DNA of 64,000 bases from Eubacteriales bacterium (lineage in GTDB: Bacteria; Bacillota; Clostridia; Peptostreptococcales; Anaerovoracaceae). The stretch is from positions 1 through 64,000 of the forward strand of contig JAQUYC010000001.1 in NCBI GenBank assembly GCA_028692105.1. The letters run 5' to 3'. The translations under genes were made by a program, and so were the position numbers. Positions 16,965 to 25,732 of the stretch are shown one piece after another. How positions within the stretch are numbered: position 1 is the stretch's first letter; every line of letters begins with the position of its first letter. Under the pieces are notes generated by a model. The model worked only from the letters and a program-made list of their open reading frames with translations, ran no database searches and was not told the DNA's origin.

Positions 16965-19900
16965 TTATATTATTATGTTTTCAAGACGTTTTAGTATTTC
17001 AATGTCGCCTGCAATATATTCGGAAGGTGCCATATTGATATCATAACTCATATCGCCTCCTTTATCCGGATACCTGTTTGACAGAATTGCTTCAGCTTGC
17101 CTGTTTAAAGTCAGTTTTCTTTCATATACGATTTGATATTCTTCTTCAATGGTTCTAAGAATGTTCTTTGCATTTACCAGACAGGTCATAGAAAAATCAT
17201 ATAATGCTGCCTTAGGTGTATCCATTAAAAAGTTTGGCGCAACATAAGGAAGAATAAGATTTATGGATGGAAGAAATCCTGCGCCTTGGCGCACGTCCCT
17301 CAAAACGCTGTCTCCCCCGATAAAGGGATACATGTTGGATTCTACGAACCATGATCGCAAATTTGGAATAAAATAAACGCTTTCAACCTCTCGGCCTTGT
17401 AGTGTCATCAAATCCTTTCCCCTGCCGGAAAGTAATCCAACGATAATTTTGCTCACCTGTAAGTTCTCCTGCCTGAACAGGGGGTCAAGCTTCTTAAGCC
17501 GGTATCCTTTATGAAGCAGGTCATCTACAAGAAACACAGGCCTTTGGAAGGATTTTATTGTCCTGATCTGATAGACCAACGGAGAGTAATTGGGAAATTC
17601 AGTAATCTGAAACAGTGTAATTGAAGGTTCAAACCGTTTATCGGTATGAAGTGACTTGGTGACAGTATTCGGAACAACCATACCGCTCAGAATTTTTCCG
17701 AATGGAACACACATATATTCTCCTAATTGTCTGACTGCAAGGGGTTCTTTGGGGACATTGTTGCTTTTGGTTATCAAATCTACGATTCTATGATGCATAA
17801 CTTTTGAATCAAATGATAAAATCAGATTTCCCGGGTAAAGCTTTGTTAAAGAGTACTGCATTCTCCTGTGCGCTTCTTCTATTGCATTCAGAACTCTCAC
17901 TCTCCCGTTGAATGGTTCCTTCACGATCGTGCCTATATCCTTATGCAAAGTAACGGGGTATTTCATATCAACGGCATATATATGATCTTCGGCTCCATTC
18001 ACTTTAAGCATCTGAAAGCCCTGTCTCTTTAATAAAGAAGAAAGCCTTGCATCTATTTCTCCGATATGGCGGTGATAGATGGCAAAGGTAAAACCGTTCT
18101 CCAGGCAATATGCAAGAGCTTCTGTCAATACGAGCTGATCTGTATTATTTATTGATGCAGTATTTGAATAGGCTATGCCGCCCAAAACAACTATCTTGCC
18201 TGACGTTATCCCCCGTATATGCGAAGCAAGATTGATGCTGCCGAATTCTTCAAACAGTTCCGACATATTAACTTCATGGAAAGTAGCAATCGCAACCGGG
18301 ATGTCATTACTGCCGCCGTCTCTTATCAATATGGCATTTACGCTATTTCTTGCAAGATAAGATTTTATGTTCTCCCTAATATTTTGCTCCTGCAGCAGCA
18401 ATGTTTTGGTCAGTTCATCGATCAGCTGCCCGTTAAATTTCTTAATGATTTCAAACCTTATCTGACGTGTACTGAATACGTGTTTATATTGCGGCTCTCT
18501 TAAATAAAGGCCGTTATCATAGATATAGCGTTCAGCTAATGGTTCAATCAGGTTTGAGATGTCACGGTTATAATCTATGTTGTCTCTGATCTGTGTTGAG
18601 CTTATTTCTTTAAGATATGGCGGAAGCTTAAGTTCGATCAGCTTTCCGGTCAGAATCGAAGTATTATGACTTTCTATATTACTTTTTTGATTTTCTGCAT
18701 CCATGGTTCGTTTGAATATAATATGATGAAACCCATGGATGGAATGCTCCTGCGGAGGAGCTTTATAACTCGAAGCATTCTTAATAACATCGCTTCCCAC
18801 GACTATATAAATTTCCCTGCCCGGAAACAGTTCTTTCAGTTTTCTCAGATCTTCCGGGTTTGAAAGGTTGATCGGGATGTCATCAGGGAAAAGATAAACA
18901 TCCTTTTCATCCGCTTCCGACATACTGATTATTTTCCTGCGAATTAGCTTAGGCTGTGTTTTTTTCGACCAGGAAAACTCATCGATAGCTAAATACACCT
19001 CATAACCCAGGTCTCTGATTTCCTTAACGATACCCTTATGACCCAGTGAAAACGGATCAAATGTTCCGGGAAAAAAGGCAATTTTATCAATTATCGGGAT
19101 GCAGATCTTTTTATTCAGGAAAAGGTAATCGGATAAAAATCTATAAATATGATTGAGAGAAGCTGCAGCGTTGAAGAAAGACAGAGCAGTTTCCTTTTGG
19201 TCTGTAATCAGAATAAGCATCTTTTTATACATTTCTTTAAAAAAAGAATATTTATCTTCCAATGTTAATTTTGAGGAGCCAAAGAGAAATTGACCTATCA
19301 CTAAAAAGGCTTCCTGACTGATCATATAGTTATAATTTGATAAACCCTTAAGGATTAAGCCTATGATTTCATCTCTACGCTTGATATAAACGTCTTCACT
19401 TTCATGAAACCGGTCTTTGTATTGAGAATAATTCTGCAGCATAATACCAAGCGTATTAAGCGTAACTGACCCTATACGCTCATTCGTGCTGTTCAGAAGC
19501 CTTCTGAAATCGTTCATCAATTCGTCCAGTTCATTGGGGTGCAGATGCAATGCCAATACCCCCAAATAGTCAGGAAGATATTTTGAAAACTCGTATTGCC
19601 CTATTTCCAAGCCTTTACTAAGTTCCACAGCTATTTCATTCCTCTCCGGAGGAGTCAGCTTGGGAATAATGGAAAGCAGCGCTTGACCTGCTGTGTGCCG
19701 TACTATTACTCGATCACTTACCTTGATCAAATTTGAAAAGTGTGCCGCAACTTGAAGCAGCTGTTTATTTTCCCCCAAGAGTATCTGATTCAGTAAAAGC
19801 TCTATATTTACAACCTTTATTACCCATGGTGTTGCAGCTTTTAAGTTTTCCAGGAATATTTCTGATATGGCATTTGCATCCTGATAAATTGTATACGCTA

Positions 19901-21827
19901 AATTTCTTTCATCTTTCACAGGAAGCTTAAGATCCCTGAATATTTCATTTTTTAAATATCTTATGCTCAACACATCATCTTGACTGGAATATTTCAAACA
20001 TGAGTTGAATAAGGCTAAAGCTTCCTTTTTGTGATTATCACTTTCGGAAAGATACTTTATGAAACGATGCACGGCAATTTGAATTTCCAGCGAGTCTCTG
20101 GAAGCCGTTCTGGTCGTAAAATCCATGAGTACATGAATATCTTCATCGGTGCACAGTGGCAAAGGCAAGTCAAGTGTTGAGTCCAACAGGATAAATGCAG
20201 TTGAATCAATCACTTCGGTATTTTCATAAAACCGAAGAAATGATTTCAAATAATTTTCACGGTCCTCTTTTTTGCATCTTTTTAGTGTGGCTCTCAGAAC
20301 AAACTTCAGAGTATAACCCAGCCATCTCTTATGCTGGTCTGTTATCTTATGATCCGGGAAAATGATAGCTTCAAGATATTTCTCCCACAGTCTGATACTT
20401 GTTATTTCATCCTGCTCTCTTATAGCACCTTCCGGCAGCTCCTTTCGATATTCCTCATCATAATGTACTATGATGTTTCCTATCAATTGTGCACTCTGCC
20501 TTCGAATATCTCCTTCTCTATGCATCAGAAGTTCATATAGAAAGTTCAATGTCATCATCTTCTGCTTTTGTGTCATGTAAGTAAAATATTCTGCAAAGAT
20601 GTTCATATAAGCTCTGATATTTTTCCAGTTGCTTTCACTTCTTGCCGCCTCCAAAACATCACCAAAAGCAGTTTCACTGTTAAACTTGTTCATGACGTCA
20701 ATATTGTGCCGTATCGCAAGGTTTTTAAGACTTCTGACTGCTTCATCCGAAGTATATAATGCCGGATCTTTGCTTTCCCGATTCCTAAGATCCCGTGTGG
20801 TCAAATCCGTATTGACTCCGAGGTCTATCATAAAATCTTCAAAGTCCTTCAGTTTATTATAAACCTTAATGTACCTGTCTCGTTTTGCATTATCCACATT
20901 GTCAAGCTTGTTGAGTATAACATCAAAAGAATCCTTAAGATCATAATATTTAACGATTTCTCGGCCTTGTCGGTCATTTATGCTTTTAACCCTGAAATCT
21001 GAGTATATTAAAACAAGAGATTCTGCTGACAGGTTTTCAAGTTCCAAATCCCATGTTGAATGATTCGAGGCTATATGTCCAATAGTCGGCATACCATTTT
21101 TTTTAAAATATTTATCTGTGTAATAATAATGCAGATAAGGGATTCGCTCGGCTTCTTCCGGCTTACAGCCATACTTCCCTATATCGTGCCCTATCGCAGC
21201 GCCGGAAACAAGCGCAAGGTCAATAGGAACACCTGCTTGAAACAGCTGTCTTCCTATATGCAATGAAATATAATGGACACCGCTCACATGAGACAAGGTC
21301 TTGTATCTCGTGATTTCCTGGCCTATTCTCATAAATTCATAGATATAACTTTCTCGGAAAAGTCGGATAAGATGTCTGTATTCTTCAGCTGATTCAAAAT
21401 TATTTGTCTCTTGTTCCGAAAGCATCTCAATATGAATGCCGGGGTCAAACGTCTTGTGTTCTGATTCATAGTGCAAAAATGTTCTCAGAACCTCCAGATA
21501 AAATAGTCCGCCCCTCTCACTTGCGGATGTAGTTATGTCGGTGATATTTTCCGGGAATATACGGTTAAGAACGTAATCATAGGTATATGACAGCCAGCCA
21601 TTTTCAGGTTTTTCGGAGATAGAATTCATTATTGACTCGCAAACTTTCAATACGTCTATACAGCTAACCGTGTCTTGCTCAATGATGAGGCTGATTCTTT
21701 CTATCCAATCATCTTTTTTAATAAGAAGAAGCATCTTCCTTTTAGACAGCCTGATTGTTCTTAAAAAATCCTTTTCTGTCAGATTGCTTACAAGTTCTCT
21801 ATACGCCTGCTCAATTCTCTTCGGCAT
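16965..21827 (-). CDS. Giant multidomain protein: HD, helical repeats, nucleotidyltransferase, PRTase-like
   Basis: At 1,620 aa (start MPKRIEQAY, chosen for GGAGGTATAATAAC upstream) this is the largest protein in the window. Domains in order: a helical N-terminus; an HD-type phosphohydrolase region about 180-280 (GVHYISLHIG, AIGHDIGKYG, then IASNHS and YSDFR as ligand candidates); about 600 residues of alpha-helical HEAT-like repeats (350-900); a CoaD/NadD-type nucleotidyltransferase about 915-1090 with FFPGTFDPFSLGHKGI, VVGSDVIKNASSY and ISSTQIRDNI; a possible acetyltransferase-like section 1130-1270; and a phosphoribosyltransferase-like section about 1330-1530 with PVFLVDDLLHKGYRL. Such fusions suggest nucleotide or cofactor (NAD/CoA) processing, but no reaction can be assigned. 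It begins the three-gene operon. Confidence 0.8.
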   Translation of the reverse strand: MPKRIEQAYRELVSNLTEKDFLRTIRLSKRKMLLLIKKDDWIERISLIIEQDTVSCIDVLKVCESIMNSISEKPENGWLSYTYDYVLNRIFPENITDITTSASERGGLFYLEVLRTFLHYESEHKTFDPGIHIEMLSEQETNNFESAEEYRHLIRLFRESYIYEFMRIGQEITRYKTLSHVSGVHYISLHIGRQLFQAGVPIDLALVSGAAIGHDIGKYGCKPEEAERIPYLHYYYTDKYFKKNGMPTIGHIASNHSTWDLELENLSAESLVLIYSDFRVKSINDRQGREIVKYYDLKDSFDVILNKLDNVDNAKRDRYIKVYNKLKDFEDFMIDLGVNTDLTTRDLRNRESKDPALYTSDEAVRSLKNLAIRHNIDVMNKFNSETAFGDVLEAARSESNWKNIRAYMNIFAEYFTYMTQKQKMMTLNFLYELLMHREGDIRRQSAQLIGNIIVHYDEEYRKELPEGAIREQDEITSIRLWEKYLEAIIFPDHKITDQHKRWLGYTLKFVLRATLKRCKKEDRENYLKSFLRFYENTEVIDSTAFILLDSTLDLPLPLCTDEDIHVLMDFTTRTASRDSLEIQIAVHRFIKYLSESDNHKKEALALFNSCLKYSSQDDVLSIRYLKNEIFRDLKLPVKDERNLAYTIYQDANAISEIFLENLKAATPWVIKVVNIELLLNQILLGENKQLLQVAAHFSNLIKVSDRVIVRHTAGQALLSIIPKLTPPERNEIAVELSKGLEIGQYEFSKYLPDYLGVLALHLHPNELDELMNDFRRLLNSTNERIGSVTLNTLGIMLQNYSQYKDRFHESEDVYIKRRDEIIGLILKGLSNYNYMISQEAFLVIGQFLFGSSKLTLEDKYSFFKEMYKKMLILITDQKETALSFFNAAASLNHIYRFLSDYLFLNKKICIPIIDKIAFFPGTFDPFSLGHKGIVKEIRDLGYEVYLAIDEFSWSKKTQPKLIRRKIISMSEADEKDVYLFPDDIPINLSNPEDLRKLKELFPGREIYIVVGSDVIKNASSYKAPPQEHSIHGFHHIIFKRTMDAENQKSNIESHNTSILTGKLIELKLPPYLKEISSTQIRDNIDYNRDISNLIEPLAERYIYDNGLYLREPQYKHVFSTRQIRFEIIKKFNGQLIDELTKTLLLQEQNIRENIKSYLARNSVNAILIRDGGSNDIPVAIATFHEVNMSELFEEFGSINLASHIRGITSGKIVVLGGIAYSNTASINNTDQLVLTEALAYCLENGFTFAIYHRHIGEIDARLSSLLKRQGFQMLKVNGAEDHIYAVDMKYPVTLHKDIGTIVKEPFNGRVRVLNAIEEAHRRMQYSLTKLYPGNLILSFDSKVMHHRIVDLITKSNNVPKEPLAVRQLGEYMCVPFGKILSGMVVPNTVTKSLHTDKRFEPSITLFQITEFPNYSPLVYQIRTIKSFQRPVFLVDDLLHKGYRLKKLDPLFRQENLQVSKIIVGLLSGRGKDLMTLQGREVESVYFIPNLRSWFVESNMYPFIGGDSVLRDVRQGAGFLPSINLILPYVAPNFLMDTPKAALYDFSMTCLVNAKNILRTIEEEYQIVYERKLTLNRQAEAILSNRYPDKGGDMSYDINMAPSEYIAGDIEILKRLENIII

Positions 21828-21898
21828 GTTATTATACCTCCAAAGTGTCATACGAAAAGTGTTGCTATGGCTTTGTTTATATTAAGTGTATTACCCTT

Positions 21899-21977
21899 AT
21901 TATGCTATGTTGAAAAATGATTTACAATAAAATTTATAATTTCATTTTTTAACATAGACTATGAAGTTTAGCATAAT
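21899..21977. repeat. Nested inverted repeat between the giant gene and gdhA
   Basis: TATGTTGAAAAATGA (21906-21920) pairs with TCATTTTTTAACATA (21942-21956, one G-T), and the flanking ATTATGCTA pairs with TAGCATAAT (21969-21977). It sits in the 271-bp divergent gap, upstream of the gdhA promoter and within the probable leader of the giant gene. Confidence 0.5.
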
Positions 21978-22027
21978 GAATTTTTTCATAAAAGTACAAA
22001 ATTAAACTGTAATAAAGTGCCATAACC

Positions 22028-22056
22028 TTGACTTAAAAACTCCAATGTGCTAATGT
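22028..22056 (+). promoter_or_regulatory. gdhA: Promoter for gdhA
   Basis: TTGACT, 17-bp spacer and TAATGT lie 67 bp before the gdhA ATG. An AAGGAGAAAAAAG ribosome site precedes the ATG. The high expression expected for a fermentation enzyme fits the good -35 element. Confidence 0.6.
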
Positions 22057-22122
22057 TTAAGTGACAAAATATAGACCAGTTCTTTATTTTCAAAAAATTT
22101 AATACGAAAAAGGAGAAAAAAG

Positions 22123-23466
22123 ATGTCAAGTATCGTACAGCAATACATCGATATTGCAAAAAAAAGAAACCCTGGCGAATCAGAATTTCACCAGACCGTA
22201 GAAGAGGTTCTACATTCTATCGAACCGGTTCTGGAAAAACATCCTGAATATATCAAAGCAGGCCTTATCGAAAGATTAATTGAGCCGGAAAGAGCAATTA
22301 TCTTCAGAGTTACTTGGGTTGATGATGCCGGTAAAGTACAGGTTAACAGAGGTTACAGGTATCAATTTAACAGTGCGATTGGGCCTTATAAAGGTGGTAC
22401 ACGATTTGCACCAAATGTAAATCCCAGTATTATTAAGTTCTTAGGATTTGAGCAGATTTTCAAAAATGCTTTAACCGGACTTCCTATTGGTGGAGGAAAA
22501 GGCGGAGCGGATTTTGATCCAAATGGTAAATCTGACGGCGAAATCATGAGATTCTGTCAAGCTTACATGACTGAATTATATAGACATATCGGCCCGCAAA
22601 CAGATAGCCCTGCTGGCGACCTTGGTGTTGGAGCAAGAGAAATTGGTTATCTATTTGGTCAATATAAGAGAATCGCTAATATGTATAACGAATCAGTTAC
22701 AGGAAAAGCGGTTGTTTATGGCGGACTGAACGGAAGAACAGAAGCTACAGGTTACGGTATCGTATACTTTGCAAATTGCATGTTAGAGGCAAATAACGAA
22801 AAAATGGCTGGCAAGAAAGTCGTTGTTTCAGGTTTTGGAAATGTAACATGGGGTACTGTAACAAAGCTGGATGAGCTTGGAGCTAAGGTTATTGCATTCT
22901 CAGGTCCTGACGGATATATCTTAGACGAAGCCGGTGTTACAGGTGAAAAGATTGCTGCTCTTCTTGAACTAAGAAATAGCGGTAAAAACATCTGCGCACC
23001 TTATGCAGAAAAATACCCTGAAGCTAAATTCTTCGCAGGAAAGAAGCCTTGGGAAGTTAAGGCTGATTTATATATCCCTTGCGCAATGCAGAACGACATT
23101 CACTTAGAAGATGCCAAAAAAATCGTAGCGAATGGTGCTAAATTCCTTTGCGAAGGTGCTAACATGCCTTGCACAAACGAAGCCATTGATTATTTAATGA
23201 GCAATGGAATAATTTTCGGGCCTTGTAAAGCTGCTAATGCTGGCGGTGTTGCTTGTTCATGTATTGAAATGGGTCAGAATGCAGGACACACTGTATTTTC
23301 ACTTGATCAGGTGTATGCACAGTTAAAAAACATTATGGTTAGTATACATGATAGTTCTGCTGCTGCTGCTGCAGAATATGGTCTTGGATACAATCTGCTT
23401 GCCGGTGCTAACATTGCCGGATTTAAGAAGATTGCAGAAGCTATGATGGCTCAAGGTATTGTATAA
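22123..23466 (+). CDS. gdhA: Glutamate dehydrogenase (NADP-type)
   Basis: Interconverts glutamate and 2-oxoglutarate plus ammonia. Length 447 aa fits the hexameric class I enzymes (about 450 aa). Conserved parts are RVTWVDDAGKVQVNRGYR, NSAIGPYKGGTRF, KNALTGLPIGGGKGG with the catalytic lysine, TDSPAGDLGVGAREIGYL and the nucleotide-binding VVVSGFGNVTWGTV. Codon use is more biased (GGT, GCT, AAA) than in neighbours, a sign of strong expression. It is transcribed alone, divergent from the giant-protein operon. Together with the aconitase and isocitrate dehydrogenase genes at 34-37 kb it could form glutamate, or it may initiate glutamate fermentation. Cofactor type is inferred from family resemblance. 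Confidence 0.96.
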   Translation: MSSIVQQYIDIAKKRNPGESEFHQTVEEVLHSIEPVLEKHPEYIKAGLIERLIEPERAIIFRVTWVDDAGKVQVNRGYRYQFNSAIGPYKGGTRFAPNVNPSIIKFLGFEQIFKNALTGLPIGGGKGGADFDPNGKSDGEIMRFCQAYMTELYRHIGPQTDSPAGDLGVGAREIGYLFGQYKRIANMYNESVTGKAVVYGGLNGRTEATGYGIVYFANCMLEANNEKMAGKKVVVSGFGNVTWGTVTKLDELGAKVIAFSGPDGYILDEAGVTGEKIAALLELRNSGKNICAPYAEKYPEAKFFAGKKPWEVKADLYIPCAMQNDIHLEDAKKIVANGAKFLCEGANMPCTNEAIDYLMSNGIIFGPCKAANAGGVACSCIEMGQNAGHTVFSLDQVYAQLKNIMVSIHDSSAAAAAEYGLGYNLLAGANIAGFKKIAEAMMAQGIV

Positions 23467-23553
23467 TTTAGCAAATAAAATTTGGTAGATAATTAATCAT
23501 AAAGTTTAGAGGCTTCTCTCAGTAGAATGAGACTGTTTCAAAGTTTGTGTAAA

Positions 23554-23593
23554 CCTCCTGGTTGATGTAAGATAAAATACATCAGCCAGGAGG
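23554..23593 (+). promoter_or_regulatory. Hairpin sequestering the ribosome site of the transposase remnant
   Basis: CCTCCTGG-TT-GATGTA pairs with TACATC-AG-CCAGGAGG, enclosing AGATAAAA-type loop bases. The AGGAGG ribosome site, 8 nt before the ATG at 23602, lies in the 3' arm. Insertion elements are known to use such helices to block translation from read-through transcripts. Confidence 0.6.
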
Positions 23594-23601
23594 TTTTTAA
23601 A

Positions 23602-23715
23602 ATGGCAAGAAGAAATGAAAGTCCAGAGGACATCTCGATGTATGCCAAGGGAATGACTACCGGCGATATCGAAAGTCATATCCAAGATCTCTATGGAAAC
23701 TACGACCTGTCTTAA
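23602..23715 (+). pseudogene. Truncated IS256-type transposase fragment
   Basis: The 37-codon ORF reads MARRNESPEDISMYAKGM and then TTGDIESHIQDLYG. In IS256/Mutator transposases the phrase MYAKGMTTGDIESHI lies well inside the protein, so the N-terminus here is joined to it by an internal deletion, and the catalytic DDE part is gone. It cannot be a working transposase. Confidence 0.75.
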
Positions 23716-23743
23716 TTATTATTTTATTTGCCTTGTTTTGTCG

Positions 23744-23788
23744 GGCCACAGTCAATCATCTTTCGGTCTTTTGCTGTGGCCTTGTGTA
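23744..23788. repeat. Dispersed repeat, copy 1 (3' end of nth)
   Basis: CAATCATCTTTCGGTCTTTT followed by CTGTGGCCTTGTGTA is shared, with small differences, with 45126-45170. Here GGCCACAG and CTGTGGCC form 8-bp arms around it. It contains the last codons and stop of nth on the minus strand. Confidence 0.5.
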
Positions 23789-24409
23789 TAAGCAAATCTC
23801 ACTCAGCCTACAATCCGAACATTGCGGCCTTCTGGCATAACACACCCTTCTGCCATGCCAAATCAATGCATGATGCATCTTTGTCCATTTATTCTCGGGC
23901 AAAACATTCATAAGGGATAACTCTGTCTTGAGTACATCTGGCTCATCCACAAGTCCTATACGGTTTGCTACCCTAAACACATGCGTATCCACTGCAATCC
24001 TCTGCTCCCCGAAACCGTTGGCAAGTACGACGTTAGCCGTTTTTCTCCCTACTCCCGGCAGTTTAATCAGTTTATCATAATCACCTGGAACCTCACCGCC
24101 ATATTCTTCATTTATTATACGTGCAAGCTTTATGATATTCCTTGACTTAGTCTTATATAAGCCAATACTCTTTATGATATTCTGAAGCTCTTCCTCCTCC
24201 ATTCCCGAAATTGATTTTGCATCCGGATATTGTGCAAATAGTACCTCTGTTGCTTGATTGACGCTTTTGTCCGTTGCCTGAGCGGATAATACTACTGCTG
24301 CAAGCAATTGAAATACCGAGCCGTATCTAAGCTCGCTCCCCGCCTCAGGATACATTTCTTCAAGAAGCCCCACCACTTCAGATACTTTTTTCTTTTTTAA
24401 TATAGCCAT
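23756..24409 (-). CDS. nth: Endonuclease III
   Basis: A DNA glycosylase/AP lyase for oxidised pyrimidines. The 217-aa protein has the helix-hairpin-helix LIKLPGVGRKTANVVLANGFG with catalytic lysine region near residue 118, the VDTHVFRVANRIGL segment with catalytic aspartate, and a C-terminal 4Fe-4S ligand set C-x6-C-x2-C-x5-C (CYARRPQCSDCRLSEIC). Its last codons lie in a dispersed repeat that recurs after the GH26 gene, so the tail TRPQQKTER may be repeat-derived. It is not part of an operon with gdhA (convergent). Confidence 0.96.
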   Translation of the reverse strand: MAILKKKKVSEVVGLLEEMYPEAGSELRYGSVFQLLAAVVLSAQATDKSVNQATEVLFAQYPDAKSISGMEEEELQNIIKSIGLYKTKSRNIIKLARIINEEYGGEVPGDYDKLIKLPGVGRKTANVVLANGFGEQRIAVDTHVFRVANRIGLVDEPDVLKTELSLMNVLPENKWTKMHHALIWHGRRVCYARRPQCSDCRLSEICLYTRPQQKTER

Positions 24410-24545
24410 TTTCTCCCTCGTTTATATATTACGAAAGATCTGTTCTTTCTTAATCATTCATTAAAGTCTTCATTCAACACTTAATATTATAGACAGATTA
24501 ATATATAAAAGAAATGAATTTTTTGACCCTCTGATCGTTATTTTC

Positions 24546-24605
24546 TTGACATGTTTTCTCTCTTCCTGTAGTATGTATTTGGGTTCTGACCCACGGGTCG
24601 GAACC
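24546..24605 (+). promoter_or_regulatory. Promoter and candidate TetR operator of the RND operon
   Basis: TTGACA (24546-24551), 17-bp spacer and TAGTAT (24569-24574) form a promoter. Eight bases on, GGTTCTGACCC-AC-GGGTCGGAACC (24582-24605) is a 24-bp dyad with 11-bp arms and one mismatch. Size and place fit an operator bound by the TetR protein encoded third in the operon; this is inference. Confidence 0.6.
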
Positions 24606-24642
24606 GGGGTATTTACATAGATTTTTAACAAAGGGGAATCAA

Positions 24643-25722
24643 ATGAGCAAAATATCTGACAGCGTAAAAACACTCAGTAAAAAGAAAAAAATTATACTTG
24701 TATTAGTGGTATTATTAATAATTTTCAGTGCTTCTCGTATTATTTCTACGAAGCTTGAGGATACTACGGTGTCCACAAGCGACGTTGTCAATATAAAAGT
24801 CACTGATGCTGCTATTACTGCTTTAGAGAACACGTCGCCACTGACAGGCCGGCTTGAACCTATTGAAGAGGTCTCGCTTGTCCCCAAAGCAATAGGTGAA
24901 GTCACCGTGGTCAATGTAGAGTTAGGGCAAAAGGTTACGCAAGGGACTGTACTTTTCGAGTTAGACAAAACGCAAATGGCAGCTTCTTTCAATCAGGCGA
25001 AAGTTAGCTACCAGGATGCTCAGACAAATTTAAAGCGAATGGAGACACTTTATCATGAAGGAGCTGTTTCCCTTCAGCAGTACGAGCAAGCTAAAACGGC
25101 ATATACAATAGCGAAAGAAAGCTACACGGCAGCAGGTGACGGATTAAGCAATTATATAGTATCCTCACCCATAAACGGCTATGTGACCTCGGTGAATATT
25201 GATGTAGGGACCGTCGCATCGCAGGCTTTTCCTGCTGTTACCGTGGCTAATATAGATAAGCTTGAAATTAATACGAGTATTTCTGAAAACATGATCAATA
25301 AGCTTGCGGTAGGAGATAAGGTAGAAGTGCTTGTTTCTGCTGTATCAGATTCACCTCTTTCCGGAACTATTACCGCATTATCACCTGCACCCCCTGCCGG
25401 AACACTTACATATCCGATGAAGGTCTCTCTTGATAATGACACTCTATCGGTAAAGCCGGGAATGTTTGCCGAAGTAATCGTAACTTCTGACAAAACGGAA
25501 GGAGTTGTTGCTCTTCCATCCTCATCCATTCTCATCAAATCAGGGAAAACTGTTGCCGCTGTCATTGAAGACAATGAAAAATTGGTATTCCGAGATGTAG
25601 TTATCGGAGTTGATAACGGAGAGTTAGTTGAAATAAAGAGCGGAGTCGAAGCCGGCGAAACCGTTGTAATAGAGGGTCAGCACTATTTGGACGAAGACTC
25701 AAAGTTTAACATAATAGAATAG
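24643..25722 (+). CDS. RND efflux periplasmic-adaptor (HlyD/AcrA) family protein
   Basis: A 359-aa membrane-fusion protein with an N-terminal membrane helix (about 16-34, IILVLVVLLIIFSASRI), a lipoyl-like half (VSLVPKAIGEVTVVNVELGQKV), a coiled-coil hairpin about 110-165 (shorter than in AcrA), the second lipoyl half IVSSPINGYVTSVNIDVGTV, and beta-barrel and membrane-proximal domains to the C-terminus. It links the inner-membrane pump to the outside; no outer-membrane channel is encoded. First gene of the operon, 10 bp before the pump gene. Confidence 0.92.
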   Translation: MSKISDSVKTLSKKKKIILVLVVLLIIFSASRIISTKLEDTTVSTSDVVNIKVTDAAITALENTSPLTGRLEPIEEVSLVPKAIGEVTVVNVELGQKVTQGTVLFELDKTQMAASFNQAKVSYQDAQTNLKRMETLYHEGAVSLQQYEQAKTAYTIAKESYTAAGDGLSNYIVSSPINGYVTSVNIDVGTVASQAFPAVTVANIDKLEINTSISENMINKLAVGDKVEVLVSAVSDSPLSGTITALSPAPPAGTLTYPMKVSLDNDTLSVKPGMFAEVIVTSDKTEGVVALPSSSILIKSGKTVAAVIEDNEKLVFRDVVIGVDNGELVEIKSGVEAGETVVIEGQHYLDEDSKFNIIE

Positions 25723-25732
25723 GAGTGATGGC

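Larger units (their letters stand above)
23529..23715 (+). mobile_element. IS256-family remnant (left end plus collapsed transposase)
   Basis: GAGACTGTTTCAAAGTTTGTGTAAA (23529-23553) matches the terminal inverted repeat style of IS256 elements. It is followed by a hairpin and a 37-codon ORF with transposase text, after which nothing of the element is left. No second terminal repeat was seen before nth. The 289-bp gap between gdhA and nth otherwise holds only a dispersed-repeat copy. Confidence 0.75.
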
